From positions 1 through 53,066 of the forward strand of contig DATFMR010000165.1 in the NCBI GenBank assembly GCA_035266865.1: a stretch of DNA of 53,066 bases, read 5' to 3'. Shown in pieces: positions 45,776 through 53,066 of the stretch. This DNA is from JAKAGZ01 sp035266865. GTDB taxonomy: Bacteria; Bacteroidota; Ignavibacteria; Ignavibacteriales; Ignavibacteriaceae. How positions within the stretch are numbered: position 1 is the first letter of the stretch; every line of letters starts with the position of its first letter. A program made the position numbers and the translations under genes. The notes beneath the pieces are model-generated. The model ran no database searches and was not told the origin of the DNA. It worked only from the letters and a program-made list of their open reading frames with translations.

Positions 45776-47101
45776 GTGAAACACATCTACAGAATATTAT
45801 CAGTCATAATTTTTATTAGCTGCATTAATTTATATCCACAACAGAAAAAGGTTTTCCTTGCCCATATTGAATCTGAAATTGATCTTGGACTTGCGCCATA
45901 TATTACTCGGATAATTAAAGAGGCACACAATGAAAATGCAGATGCAATAATCTTTAAAATTAATACGCTCGGCGGTCGAGTGGATGCGGCTGTTCAGATA
46001 GTGGACGCAATTGTGTCAAGCAAAATTTTAACAATAGCATTTATCGATCACCGGGCTATTTCGGCAGGGGCCTTTATCGCGCTCGCAAATAAAAAAATTG
46101 TGATGGTGCAGGGTGGATCAATCGGGGCGGCAACGGTTGTAGATGCTTCAGGCCAAAAAGTTGGTGAAAAGTATCAATCATTTATGCGCGGGCAAATGAG
46201 ATCTGTAGCCGAAAAAAATGGCAGGCCGGTTGATATCTGCCAGGGCATGGTGGATGAAAGAATTGTAGTGCCGGGAGTTGTGGACAGCACCCAATTAATT
46301 ACTCTAACTACAGAAGAAGCCATTAAATATGGTATTGCAGATACAACCGCAGCCGAGTTGAACGATGTTTTGAAAGAGTTTGATCTCCAGGGTGCACAGG
46401 TAATTGATGTACAGTCAAACTGGGCCGAAGATGTTGTGAAGTTTTTGAACAACCCAATTATATCCTCCATATTAATGATGATAGGTTTTGTAGGTTTGTT
46501 TGTTGAAATAAAAACTCCGGGCTGGGGTTTACCCGGAACTGCCGGTGTAATTGCGCTTGCACTCTTCTTTGGTTCTTCATATATACTAGATCTTGCTTCC
46601 GGGCTTGACATATTACTTTTTGTTGTCGGAATTATTTTACTTGCGCTTGAAATATTTGTTATTCCAGGTTTTGGAGTTGCAGGCATTGCGGGCATTGTGC
46701 TGATTTTTGCATCTTTGTTCATGGCATTGATTGGTACCAGCCTTCCATTTATAGATTCGGATCAGTTGTCAATGGCTATCGTGCAGCTTGGAATTACACT
46801 TTTAATTTCGGTTGTAATTATTTATTTCATAGTCCGGTTTCTTCCTAAATCGAATACATTTAATAAACTTATCCTTGCTGATGATGAGCAGGCAACCAAG
46901 GGATTTGTATCTTCTAATTCGCTGCATAAATTAGTTGGTAAAGAAGGAAAAGCGTTGACTACTTTGCGTCCTGCGGGAATGGCTGAAATTCGAGGTGAAA
47001 AAGTAGATGTAATCGCTGATGGAGATTACGTGCAGCAGGGAAGCAAGCTGAAAGTAATTCGTGTTGAGGGGAGTAAAGTTATAGTAAAAATGATAAAGTG
47101 A
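45776..47101 (+). CDS. NfeD-family membrane serine protease (ClpP-like)
   Basis: This 441-residue protein has a signal peptide (1-21), a ClpP-class protease domain (about 25-215) with catalytic Ser96 in RAISAG and Lys132 in GEKYQS, four or five membrane helices (about 230-350), and a C-terminal NfeD OB-fold (about 385-441: GKEGKALTTLRPAGMAEIRG). Archaeal homologues cut a hydrophobic region of stomatin; here no stomatin gene is adjacent. The start is GTG behind GAGG. It probably acts in membrane quality control. Confidence 0.92.
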   Translation: MKHIYRILSVIIFISCINLYPQQKKVFLAHIESEIDLGLAPYITRIIKEAHNENADAIIFKINTLGGRVDAAVQIVDAIVSSKILTIAFIDHRAISAGAFIALANKKIVMVQGGSIGAATVVDASGQKVGEKYQSFMRGQMRSVAEKNGRPVDICQGMVDERIVVPGVVDSTQLITLTTEEAIKYGIADTTAAELNDVLKEFDLQGAQVIDVQSNWAEDVVKFLNNPIISSILMMIGFVGLFVEIKTPGWGLPGTAGVIALALFFGSSYILDLASGLDILLFVVGIILLALEIFVIPGFGVAGIAGIVLIFASLFMALIGTSLPFIDSDQLSMAIVQLGITLLISVVIIYFIVRFLPKSNTFNKLILADDEQATKGFVSSNSLHKLVGKEGKALTTLRPAGMAEIRGEKVDVIADGDYVQQGSKLKVIRVEGSKVIVKMIK

Positions 47102-47184
47102 ATTTGTTAAGCTTTAGTCCTTTTAGAAATAATTACCAAATTTATCCGGAAGACTAATTTCTATTCCAGCCATATCAAATAAAT

Positions 47185-47251
47185 TGTGATTCCGAATTTA
47201 TTTCAGAATCTTTAAACAATTACCAGATTCCCGATCAAGTCCGGAATGACA
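47185..47251. repeat. Dispersed palindromic repeat, copy 2 (full)
   Basis: Arms of the same family as 786-851 face each other: the left arm runs TGTGATTCCGAA...CAGAATCT, the right arm AGATTCCCGAT...GGAATGACA. It lies between the convergent NfeD and lipoprotein genes. The spacer differs from copy 1, as do several arm positions, so the copies have diverged. It lacks a T tract. Confidence 0.7.
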
Positions 47252-47281
47252 GTTATAGAAATTAGTCATCCCTTTTAATTT

Positions 47282-48328
47282 TTACAGCCTTTCAAGTAGA
47301 TAACTGTTCCGAATGTCCTCAGTCTTAACTCCTTTTTGTGTGCCCTGTGGAGTTTTTGCTACCATAGAATAATTTATTTTTGCATTAGTGTAAGTTTTTG
47401 ATTTCTGAATACAACCATCGGTTACATTAAAATAAATTTTGCCTCCGGCATTGGTTTCGGGTTTTGAAAAGTTATATGTAACACCCTGTTGAGTTGTTTT
47501 ATTATTGCCGGTAATCTTAGTTTCCATTCCCCCTTCAATTACAGCAAGTTTTGAATCTCCGTATTTTTCAACATTCAGTATCCTATACGTATTGGTGTTT
47601 TGAACATCAAAAACCATCATCTTTGCTGCCGGCTGTTTGTAGAACCAGGTGGAATCCTTTGCCATTTGTTTCTCCGGCATTTTCCTGAATACCTGATAAA
47701 ACAGCGGATTCAGTGCACCTATTACCATATTTTTTTTAAGCTGATCTCTCTGTTGAGCATTGATAGAATCAGCCAGTCCTTTAATTCTTAAATACTTATC
47801 CAGTATTTTATCCGTTCTGAAAATCTCTAATATCTCGCCATTTTTTGTAATTCTTATTCCAAGTTCGGAATTTATCAATGATTCATATTCAGCGAATTTA
47901 TTAATTTCAATGCTGTCTTTTGTCACACCGGATTCATAACTAAATTCATTCCCGTTCGCATTGGCATTAAGTTTTACCCCGGTTATCATGCAATTAATTT
48001 CTATTACGCCGTCTTTATCAACAGAAGCGGGAGACAGATCAATCAGTGTAACAATGGTTTGTTTTACATTACTCTGAATAGTTGAATCAGTTGTAATTGT
48101 CTGGATTTCCGAAGTAGTATTGGTTAACCTGTAATGATATGTTTTACCGACAGCCAATTTGTAATCCAGATTAAAAGACTCATTAGGATTATCGACAGGT
48201 ATTGTTTTTACATCGGTTGTATCAACCTGGTATTTTGTAGCATCATTTACTTTAGGTTCCTCAGATTTCTTACTGCAGCCTGTTAATAAAATTATTGCGA
48301 AAAAAAATGCAATTATAGATTTCATCAT
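47282..48328 (-). CDS. Hypothetical lipoprotein (DUF6263-like)
   Basis: This 348-residue protein has a lipoprotein signal ending LLTGC. The mature part begins with a Ser/Lys/Asp linker, then beta-rich sequence with YKLAVGKTYHYRL, NGEILEIFR and a long run of strands, resembling the DUF6263 group of uncharacterised lipoproteins. AAAAGGA precedes the start. It lies 9 nt downstream of the NamZ-like gene, so they form an operon; a shared envelope role is plausible. Confidence 0.78.
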   Translation of the reverse strand: MMKSIIAFFFAIILLTGCSKKSEEPKVNDATKYQVDTTDVKTIPVDNPNESFNLDYKLAVGKTYHYRLTNTTSEIQTITTDSTIQSNVKQTIVTLIDLSPASVDKDGVIEINCMITGVKLNANANGNEFSYESGVTKDSIEINKFAEYESLINSELGIRITKNGEILEIFRTDKILDKYLRIKGLADSINAQQRDQLKKNMVIGALNPLFYQVFRKMPEKQMAKDSTWFYKQPAAKMMVFDVQNTNTYRILNVEKYGDSKLAVIEGGMETKITGNNKTTQQGVTYNFSKPETNAGGKIYFNVTDGCIQKSKTYTNAKINYSMVAKTPQGTQKGVKTEDIRNSYLLERL

Positions 48329-48337
48329 ATAGTCCTT

Positions 48338-49570
48338 TTAATAAAGTAGATATTTATTCCTGATATTTTTGAATTCATTTATTTCGATTGCCCAGGATTC
48401 TATTATTTTTTTTGGAGAGACACCATTTAATATATTTTCTCTTATAGAAGCATCACCACTTAGTTTGTCAAAATAATCTGTAAACTTAAAGTTGTCCGGA
48501 TAAAGTTCCCTTAACGCTGAAATTAATTTAATACCAAATTCCACCGGCTTAAAGTTATTCCTGTCTGTAATCTTAAGTGAAAGTCCATTACATAGTTCAC
48601 CTTCATATTTAGGATTTTCAGAAATTCCCGGAATTTTTTTTGGAGTGAATTGTAAAGGTAATAGTTTTATTCCTTTCAATTCGTAATATTCAAGTTTGTC
48701 TATCAAGTCTTGAGGATCAATAAAAGGGGCACCTATGGTTAAAAAAGGCCTGACTGTGCCTCTCCCTTCAGAAATATTAGTTCCTTCCAGCAGGCAGGTT
48801 CCTGGATAAATTTCAGCAGTTTCAACATCCGGCATATTAGGGGAGGGAGGTAGCCACTTTAAATTATAATCATTATAGAATGATTTCCTGTCCCAGTATT
48901 TCATCGTTACAAAAATTGTTCGTGCTTCAAGATTTTTCCCGAGCCATCCTTCCTTCGACATCATCCACGCCAGCTCGCAGTCCGTCATCCCATATTGAAT
49001 TGGTACAGGAACAATTCCAACAAATGATCTCAAACTGTCCGTTATAACCGGTCCGTCTACTTTTTCTCCTGTAATCGGGTTTGGTCTGTCCAGAATAAAA
49101 ACTGTGATATTATTTTCTGCTGCAGCCTGTAAAACATTGTACAAAGTCGAAATATAAGTATAAAATCTTGCGCCGACATCCTGAATATCATATATCAAAA
49201 CGGTAATATCTTTTAAATATTCTTTCCTGGGTTTTTTATTCTCTCCATAAAGCGAATATAAATTTATTTCCCTGTTGGGAGATTTTGAATCCTTAATTAT
49301 CTTCCCCGCCTCTGAATTAATATTAAAGCCATGTTCCGGGGTGAAAATTAGTTTTACATCCAGTCCTTTTTTCAGAAGTTCTTCATATAAAAGATTCCCG
49401 TTTGATAGCACTCCTGTTTTATTTGTAACCAATCCTATCTTCTGAAATTTAAGCGCATCAATATATTCCGGTATAAGCCTGTCTGCACCGAGCACCAGTT
49501 TTTTCGGCTGGGAAAGTACAGTTGCAGAAAGAAATAAAAACAGGAAGAATATTGAAAGTTTAATTTTCAT
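48338..49570 (-). CDS. DUF1343 / NamZ-like exo-beta-N-acetylmuramidase
   Basis: This 410-residue protein has a signal peptide (1-20, ending LSQ) followed by the DUF1343 domain: KIGLVTNKTGV, FTPEHGF, YDIQDVGARFYTYISTLY, DRPNPI, QYGMTDCELAWMM, and EGTNISEGRGT. The characterised member (NamZ) removes terminal N-acetylmuramic acid from peptidoglycan fragments. Full length and secreted, it probably recycles or scavenges cell-wall sugars in the periplasm. It is the first gene of a two-gene unit with the lipoprotein downstream. Confidence 0.9.
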   Translation of the reverse strand: MKIKLSIFFLFLFLSATVLSQPKKLVLGADRLIPEYIDALKFQKIGLVTNKTGVLSNGNLLYEELLKKGLDVKLIFTPEHGFNINSEAGKIIKDSKSPNREINLYSLYGENKKPRKEYLKDITVLIYDIQDVGARFYTYISTLYNVLQAAAENNITVFILDRPNPITGEKVDGPVITDSLRSFVGIVPVPIQYGMTDCELAWMMSKEGWLGKNLEARTIFVTMKYWDRKSFYNDYNLKWLPPSPNMPDVETAEIYPGTCLLEGTNISEGRGTVRPFLTIGAPFIDPQDLIDKLEYYELKGIKLLPLQFTPKKIPGISENPKYEGELCNGLSLKITDRNNFKPVEFGIKLISALRELYPDNFKFTDYFDKLSGDASIRENILNGVSPKKIIESWAIEINEFKNIRNKYLLY

Positions 49571-49616
49571 ATAATAAAAAGAATGGTCATCAGTTAATTA
49601 CCGACGACCATTTTTA
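49571..49616 (-). terminator. Terminator of ndk
   Basis: AATGGTC (49582-49588) and GACCATT (49606-49612) form a stem, and on the minus strand a T-rich tract follows. It lies between ndk and the NamZ-like gene, which are on the same strand, and would separate them into two units. Confidence 0.75.
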
Positions 49617-49635
49617 TTTCTAATTTTAGCTGATC

Positions 49636-50067
49636 TTACTTGGTGTAATTTTCGAGCAATTCTTTTCTTGAAAAGAAATGAGCAATTTCTATTGCAGCAT
49701 TTTCATCAGAATCTGAGCCGTGAATAGCATTTTCAGTTATATCTTTTGCAAACAATTTTCTTATTGTTCCTTCTTCAGCTTTTGCAGGATCAGTTGCCCC
49801 AATAAGTTTTCTAAAGTCTTCAATTGCATTTTCTTTTTCAAGTGCAATCGGAACAACCGGGCCGGATGTCATATAATCCATTAACTCGTTGAAAAAGGAC
49901 CTTTCTTTGTGAACTTCATAAAATCCGCCGGCTGAATCTTTTGTTAACCTTGTCATTTTCATAGCTTTAATTTTAAATCCGGCTTCTGTAATTTTTGTAA
50001 TTATCTGTCCAATATAATTTTTCCTTACTGAATCAGGTTTTAGTATTGCTAATGTTCTGTTACCCAA
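49636..50067 (-). CDS. ndk: Nucleoside diphosphate kinase
   Basis: This 143-residue enzyme moves the gamma-phosphate between nucleoside triphosphates and diphosphates through phospho-His116, seen in NAIHGSDSDENA. The N-terminus NRTLAILKPDSVRKN and RLTKDSAGGFYEVHKER are diagnostic. The start is TTG with a strong GGAGAG upstream. It follows sucD by 22 nt on the same strand and is probably cotranscribed with it, which makes sense since succinyl-CoA ligase and Ndk both handle nucleoside phosphates. Confidence 0.97.
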   Translation of the reverse strand: MGNRTLAILKPDSVRKNYIGQIITKITEAGFKIKAMKMTRLTKDSAGGFYEVHKERSFFNELMDYMTSGPVVPIALEKENAIEDFRKLIGATDPAKAEEGTIRKLFAKDITENAIHGSDSDENAAIEIAHFFSRKELLENYTK

Positions 50068-50089
50068 AATTCTCTCCTTAATTTAGTCT

Positions 50090-51052
50090 TTATTTTTTCT
50101 TAACTGGTTTTTTAGTTGTCTTCTTAGCTTTCGCTTTTACAGCTTTCTTTTTTACAGGTTTTGCTGCAGCTTTTTTCTTTTTACCTGAAATCGCTTTAAG
50201 CATAGTGGTTCCCATTGCGGCAGGACTTTCAACTACCTTTATTCCGGCTTTTTTCATAGCTGCCATTTTTTCATCAGCAGTTCCTTTGCCACCTGAAATT
50301 ATAGCTCCGGCATGTCCCATTCTGCGTCCCGGAGGTGCTGTTCTTCCTGCAATAAATCCAACCACGGGTTTCTTAACATTTTTCTTAATGAATTCTGCGG
50401 CTTCTTCTTCTGCAGTTCCGCCAATTTCGCCAATCATTATTACGCCGTCTGTATCTTTGTCTTCATTGAACATTTTAATAATGTCAATAAATCTCGATCC
50501 GATTATCGGGTCGCCGCCGATACCAACGCAGGTTGACTGTCCAAGTCCGACATCCGTTAATTGTTTTACTGCTTCATAGGTCAAAGTACCGCTGCGGGAT
50601 ACGACGCCGATTCTACCTTTTTTGTGGATAAAAGCAGGCATGATCCCAACTTTAGCCTGTCCCGGCGAAATTACTCCCGGGCAGTTTGGCCCGACAAGAA
50701 CCACGTCTTTATTTTTAATCGAGTTATAAACTTTTAACATATCACCTGCAGGAATACCTTCAGTGATGCAGATTATTGCTTTTATTCCTGAATTTGCAGC
50801 TTCAAGAATTGCATCCGCTGCAAACGGAGGGGGCACAAAAATTACCGATGTATTTGCTTTCTGAAATTTAACTGCATCGGCTACTGTGTTGTAAACCGGA
50901 ACTCCAAGGTGTTTTGTTCCGCCTTTACCCGGAGTAACTCCCGCAACAACTTTTGTTTTATAGGCTATCATTTGTTCTGTGTGGAATGAACCTTCGCTGC
51001 CGGTTATTCCCTGGACTACCAGGCGTGTTTTATTATTTACAATTATACTCAT
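50090..51052 (-). CDS. sucD: Succinyl-CoA ligase alpha subunit with a lysine-rich tail
   Basis: The 320-residue protein covers the normal SucD length in residues 1-290: CoA-binding N-terminus (VQGITGSEGSFHTEQMI), GPNCPGVISP, SRSGTLTYE, and phospho-His247 in RRMGHAGAI. It catalyses succinyl-CoA to succinate with nucleoside triphosphate formation, together with SucC, which is not in this window. Residues 291-320 are an added tail in which 17 of 30 residues are lysine, with alanine, proline and valine, like histone H1 tails. It lies upstream of ndk. Confidence 0.95.
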   Translation of the reverse strand: MSIIVNNKTRLVVQGITGSEGSFHTEQMIAYKTKVVAGVTPGKGGTKHLGVPVYNTVADAVKFQKANTSVIFVPPPFAADAILEAANSGIKAIICITEGIPAGDMLKVYNSIKNKDVVLVGPNCPGVISPGQAKVGIMPAFIHKKGRIGVVSRSGTLTYEAVKQLTDVGLGQSTCVGIGGDPIIGSRFIDIIKMFNEDKDTDGVIMIGEIGGTAEEEAAEFIKKNVKKPVVGFIAGRTAPPGRRMGHAGAIISGGKGTADEKMAAMKKAGIKVVESPAAMGTTMLKAISGKKKKAAAKPVKKKAVKAKAKKTTKKPVKKK

Positions 51053-51180
51053 TAGTTTTCCCGTATTCTATTTTAAGAAAAATTCAATCCTTAAATATAA
51101 GTATTTAGCTTAACATTTTATAGGTATTTGGACAAAATTTGTGGATTTGTGCTTAGAAATGTTGATGAAAATGGTGGGGG

Positions 51181-51304
51181 ATAACGGCTTGCAACTAAAG
51201 CGTGCCCAGAATAACAAGGCAAAAATAAAAAGCCAACGCCAACAATTATTTATGATTTACTTTTGCTACACAATTTTTCAATTGCACATAAAGGCTTGTT
51301 ATGT
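51181..51304 (-). repeat. Third structured intergenic element, attC-like ends
   Basis: Read on the minus strand it follows the alpha/beta hydrolase stop codon directly, as an attC would follow its cassette gene. Its outer boxes are ACATAAC and GTTATCC, which partly fit RYYYAAC and GTTRRRY, and inner segments repeat TTGTTGGCGTTGGC-like and GGCTTG-like sequences. The boxes pair over five bases (ATAAC). Related elements lie at 35748 and 36998. The attC identity is inferred. Confidence 0.35.
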
Positions 51305-51319
51305 GTGTTTATATTATTC

Positions 51320-52258
51320 TTACTTTTTCCCCTTTTGAAGTCTATCATAGTCTATCAAAGCCAACTTAATGCTTGCGATTACTGTTTCCTGATCATCTTT
51401 CATAACAAAATGTCCTGAGTTTGAACAATAAATAAACTTACCATATTTCAGAGGATCTAATAATGCAATCCAGCGTTTCATTTTTAGGTTGTTATTAATT
51501 CGGAATAATTTCTCCTTATCAAAGATGGTTTCTCCTCTGTCATCACCCTCAGCTGAATAACCTCCCGCCATTATAAAATGAACAGGCACATCGGGTAATG
51601 AAATGCTGGTGCATTCTTTGAATTCAGTCTCGTTTAATTTTATTGATATTTTCACTTCTTGAACATAAAAATTTGGCATGTCTTCAAAAAGTTTCTCTTT
51701 GAATTTATCATAGGGTTTTGCAAACATAGAATCGATCTGATGTTGAGTTAATCCAATTTCTAAATATGGAAGGGATCCATATCCTTTCTTTTTTGTGAAA
51801 TCTATAGGATCAACAAATATAAGTCCGGCAATTTCATCCGGATAGTATGAAGCATAACTTCTTATATACGCTCCGCCAAAAGAATGTGATACTAATAAGT
51901 ATGGTGGTTTTAGACCTTTTTCTAAGAGCATCTTTCTTAAATTTTCTGCAATATGTGTTGTAGTAGGAGGAATATTATCATCTTCGGATTCTCCAATTCT
52001 TGGCCGGTTATAAGCAAATACTGCTGATGTTTTCGATACTTCAGAAATCACAGATTCCCAATTACCGTATTTGCTGGCCATTCCATTTTCGAATACAATT
52101 ACCGGCTTATCCTTCTGGTTGTTCTCCAAACCAGCTATAAAAATTTCAACCTTCTTACCATTTACTTTTATGAATTCTTTTTGTCCAAAACCATAATTAC
52201 TCAATACCAATATTATAATAATAGACGATATTATTATTTGCTTTGGCGAATTTCTCAT
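51320..52258 (-). CDS. Alpha/beta hydrolase, membrane-anchored or secreted
   Basis: This 312-residue protein has an N-terminal hydrophobic anchor/signal (about 6-25) then the fold: VIVFENGMASKYGNWESVIS (oxyanion strand), a nucleophile elbow SHSFGG where the usual first glycine of GxSxG is Ser, a downstream acidic residue in FVDPID, and a C-terminal catalytic His in NSGHFVMK. The substrate is unknown. I prefer the ATG at 52258, since GAGGAG lies 8 nt upstream; the longer GTG start at 52267 would sit just after that site. An attC-like element follows the stop. Confidence 0.88.
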   Translation of the reverse strand: MRNSPKQIIISSIIIILVLSNYGFGQKEFIKVNGKKVEIFIAGLENNQKDKPVIVFENGMASKYGNWESVISEVSKTSAVFAYNRPRIGESEDDNIPPTTTHIAENLRKMLLEKGLKPPYLLVSHSFGGAYIRSYASYYPDEIAGLIFVDPIDFTKKKGYGSLPYLEIGLTQHQIDSMFAKPYDKFKEKLFEDMPNFYVQEVKISIKLNETEFKECTSISLPDVPVHFIMAGGYSAEGDDRGETIFDKEKLFRINNNLKMKRWIALLDPLKYGKFIYCSNSGHFVMKDDQETVIASIKLALIDYDRLQKGKK

Positions 52259-52348
52259 TAAGCACACTCCTCAGTTGTTAGAAATTTACACACATAATAG
52301 GCTCAGGTTATATTGCCAAATTAAACATACAGGCAATGTTAATAATAT

Positions 52349-52377
52349 TTGACAATATGTCAATAATAATATACATT
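52349..52377 (+). promoter_or_regulatory. Palindrome overlapping a possible promoter of the DUF2178/XRE pair
   Basis: TTGACAATATGTCAA (52349-52363) is a perfect inverted repeat of 5-nt arms. It includes TTGACA, a -35 match, with TACATT 17 nt further as a weaker -10. It lies 43-71 nt before the membrane-protein gene whose operon ends with an XRE regulator, the usual place for an autoregulatory operator. Confidence 0.45.
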
Positions 52378-52419
52378 ATGTATATAATTATTAACATTTA
52401 CTTTAAAAGGGACTTTTAA

Positions 52420-52827
52420 ATGAATCTAAATAAAGAACTATTTACTAAATCTGAATTTATTTTATCCTTTATCTTCTTGGGATATTTTTTATTTGCAACT
52501 CTTCAAGAGCATAACTTTGTCTTATTATATTTTTTATTTGTTTCTACTTTTATTTTTGCAAATATAATTTTAGTATTGGTTTTACTATTAGTTACAAAAT
52601 CAAAGAAAATTAAATTTGATGAAAGAGACAAGTTTATAGAAACGAAATCATATCGTAATGCATACATTAGTGTAATTGCAATCATTAATATTATTATTAT
52701 TTATTCTATTTTTGATAATAATATTTTTCAACCTTTCATTTTATTTAGTTCACTATTTTCCACGCTTTTCATTTCAAATATTGTTCTAAATCTCACAAAG
52801 ATTTTCTACTATAAAAGAGGTGTTTAA
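52420..52827 (+). CDS. DUF2178-like small membrane protein
   Basis: This 135-residue protein has four membrane helices (about 12-32, 35-58, 82-100, 105-125). Between helices 2 and 3 lies the motif DERDKFIETKSYRNAY, the family's conserved cytoplasmic loop. Such proteins are commonly encoded with a small XRE regulator, as here; function is unknown. AAAAGGGA serves as ribosome site. Codons are more AT-rich than the neighbouring core genes, consistent with acquisition. Confidence 0.8.
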   Translation: MNLNKELFTKSEFILSFIFLGYFLFATLQEHNFVLLYFLFVSTFIFANIILVLVLLLVTKSKKIKFDERDKFIETKSYRNAYISVIAIINIIIIYSIFDNNIFQPFILFSSLFSTLFISNIVLNLTKIFYYKRGV

Positions 52828-52828
52828 A

Positions 52829-53047
52829 TTGAAGAATTTACCTCTAACTAATAATATTAGGAAATTAAGATTTAACGCATCTGAAATGACGCAACAAGAA
52901 TTGGCTGATAAATTGAATGTATCGCGTCAAACAATCATTGCAATTGAAGCGGGAAAATATTCTCCCACGTTGGAGCTTGCATTTCGTATATCTGAAATAT
53001 TTAAAGTTTCTCTTGAAGAAGTATTCCAATATACTCCAACTAATTAA
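52829..53047 (+). CDS. XRE/Cro-family transcriptional regulator
   Basis: This 72-residue protein is a single helix-turn-helix: MTQQELADKLNVSRQTIIAI fits the helix 2-helix 3 region and the usual xRE pattern, and KYSPTLELAFRISEIF completes the domain. It probably represses its own operon through the nearby palindrome. I chose TTG at 52829 because GAGGTG lies 6 nt upstream. The alternative GTG at 52820 would overlap that site and the previous gene. The window ends 19 nt after the stop. Confidence 0.88.
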   Translation: MKNLPLTNNIRKLRFNASEMTQQELADKLNVSRQTIIAIEAGKYSPTLELAFRISEIFKVSLEEVFQYTPTN

Positions 53048-53066
53048 GTTTTATAATTTGTTTCTT

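Noticed and set aside
51141..51338. 65-codon plus-strand open frame
   Set aside because: It runs through the attC-like element and into the end of the hydrolase gene, has no ribosome site and a composition unlike a protein.
1..53066. CRISPR array, insertion sequence, prophage, rRNA operon
   Set aside because: I looked for regular direct repeats, transposase or integrase motifs, phage structural genes and rRNA sequence and saw none.

Overview
The window is an AT-rich bacterial chromosome segment. The gene content points to the Bacteroidota/Ignavibacteriota branch, most likely an Ignavibacteriales-type free-living bacterium. The pointers are two PorV/PorQ-family outer-membrane proteins beside a secreted protein with a FlgD-like/type IX-type C-terminal sorting domain, a DUF2911 protein, an RRM RNA-binding protein, an M50 protease, and many extracytoplasmic lipoproteins. 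Unlike typical Bacteroidetes, many genes have clear Shine-Dalgarno sequences, and TTG starts are frequent. The taxonomic call is an inference; no rRNA is present.

Layout. 1-2100: three tRNAs (Val, Asp, Gly), a STAS regulator, a small orphan and an RRM protein, with several clear hairpin terminators. 2096-7453: a very large E2-E1 fused 2-oxoglutarate dehydrogenase/decarboxylase (OdhA/Kgd type), pdxH and an EamA exporter. 7576-12137: a tight run of polysaccharide deacetylase, GT2 glycosyltransferase, radical SAM enzyme, predicted outer-membrane barrel and M50 protease. 12182-16481: a lipoprotein, a BNR-repeat protein with sorting domain, and two PorV/PorQ-like proteins, which looks like a secretion/cargo operon. 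16513-23484: a surface-glycan cluster (membrane glycosyltransferase, FemAB/GNAT-like transferase, two GT4-like enzymes, a flippase, a GT9). 23481-33438: glycerate kinase, thyA-folA-mutL, an acyl-CoA mutase large subunit, then a second glycan module (DPM1-like GT2, tandem-SDR fusion, STELLO-like protein).

33600-37900 is the accessory part. It holds small membrane proteins, an NTF2-fold protein, a lipoprotein gene flanked by two structured intergenic elements whose ends resemble integron attC sites, and an NTF2-fold pseudogene broken by two nonsense codons. A third such element lies behind the alpha/beta hydrolase gene near 51.2 kb. 38008-51052 is mostly core: CNNM-type transporter, DCC thiol oxidoreductase, DUF2911/TPR protein, tgt-yajC-ribBA, cupin, EEP-family phosphatase/nuclease, NfeD protease, NamZ-like muramidase, ndk and sucD. 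SucD carries an unusual lysine-rich tail. 52349-53047 is a small module of an XRE regulator and a DUF2178-like membrane protein, with a palindrome overlapping a possible promoter.

A dispersed palindromic repeat occurs as two full copies and one half copy. I found no rRNA, CRISPR array, insertion sequence or prophage.
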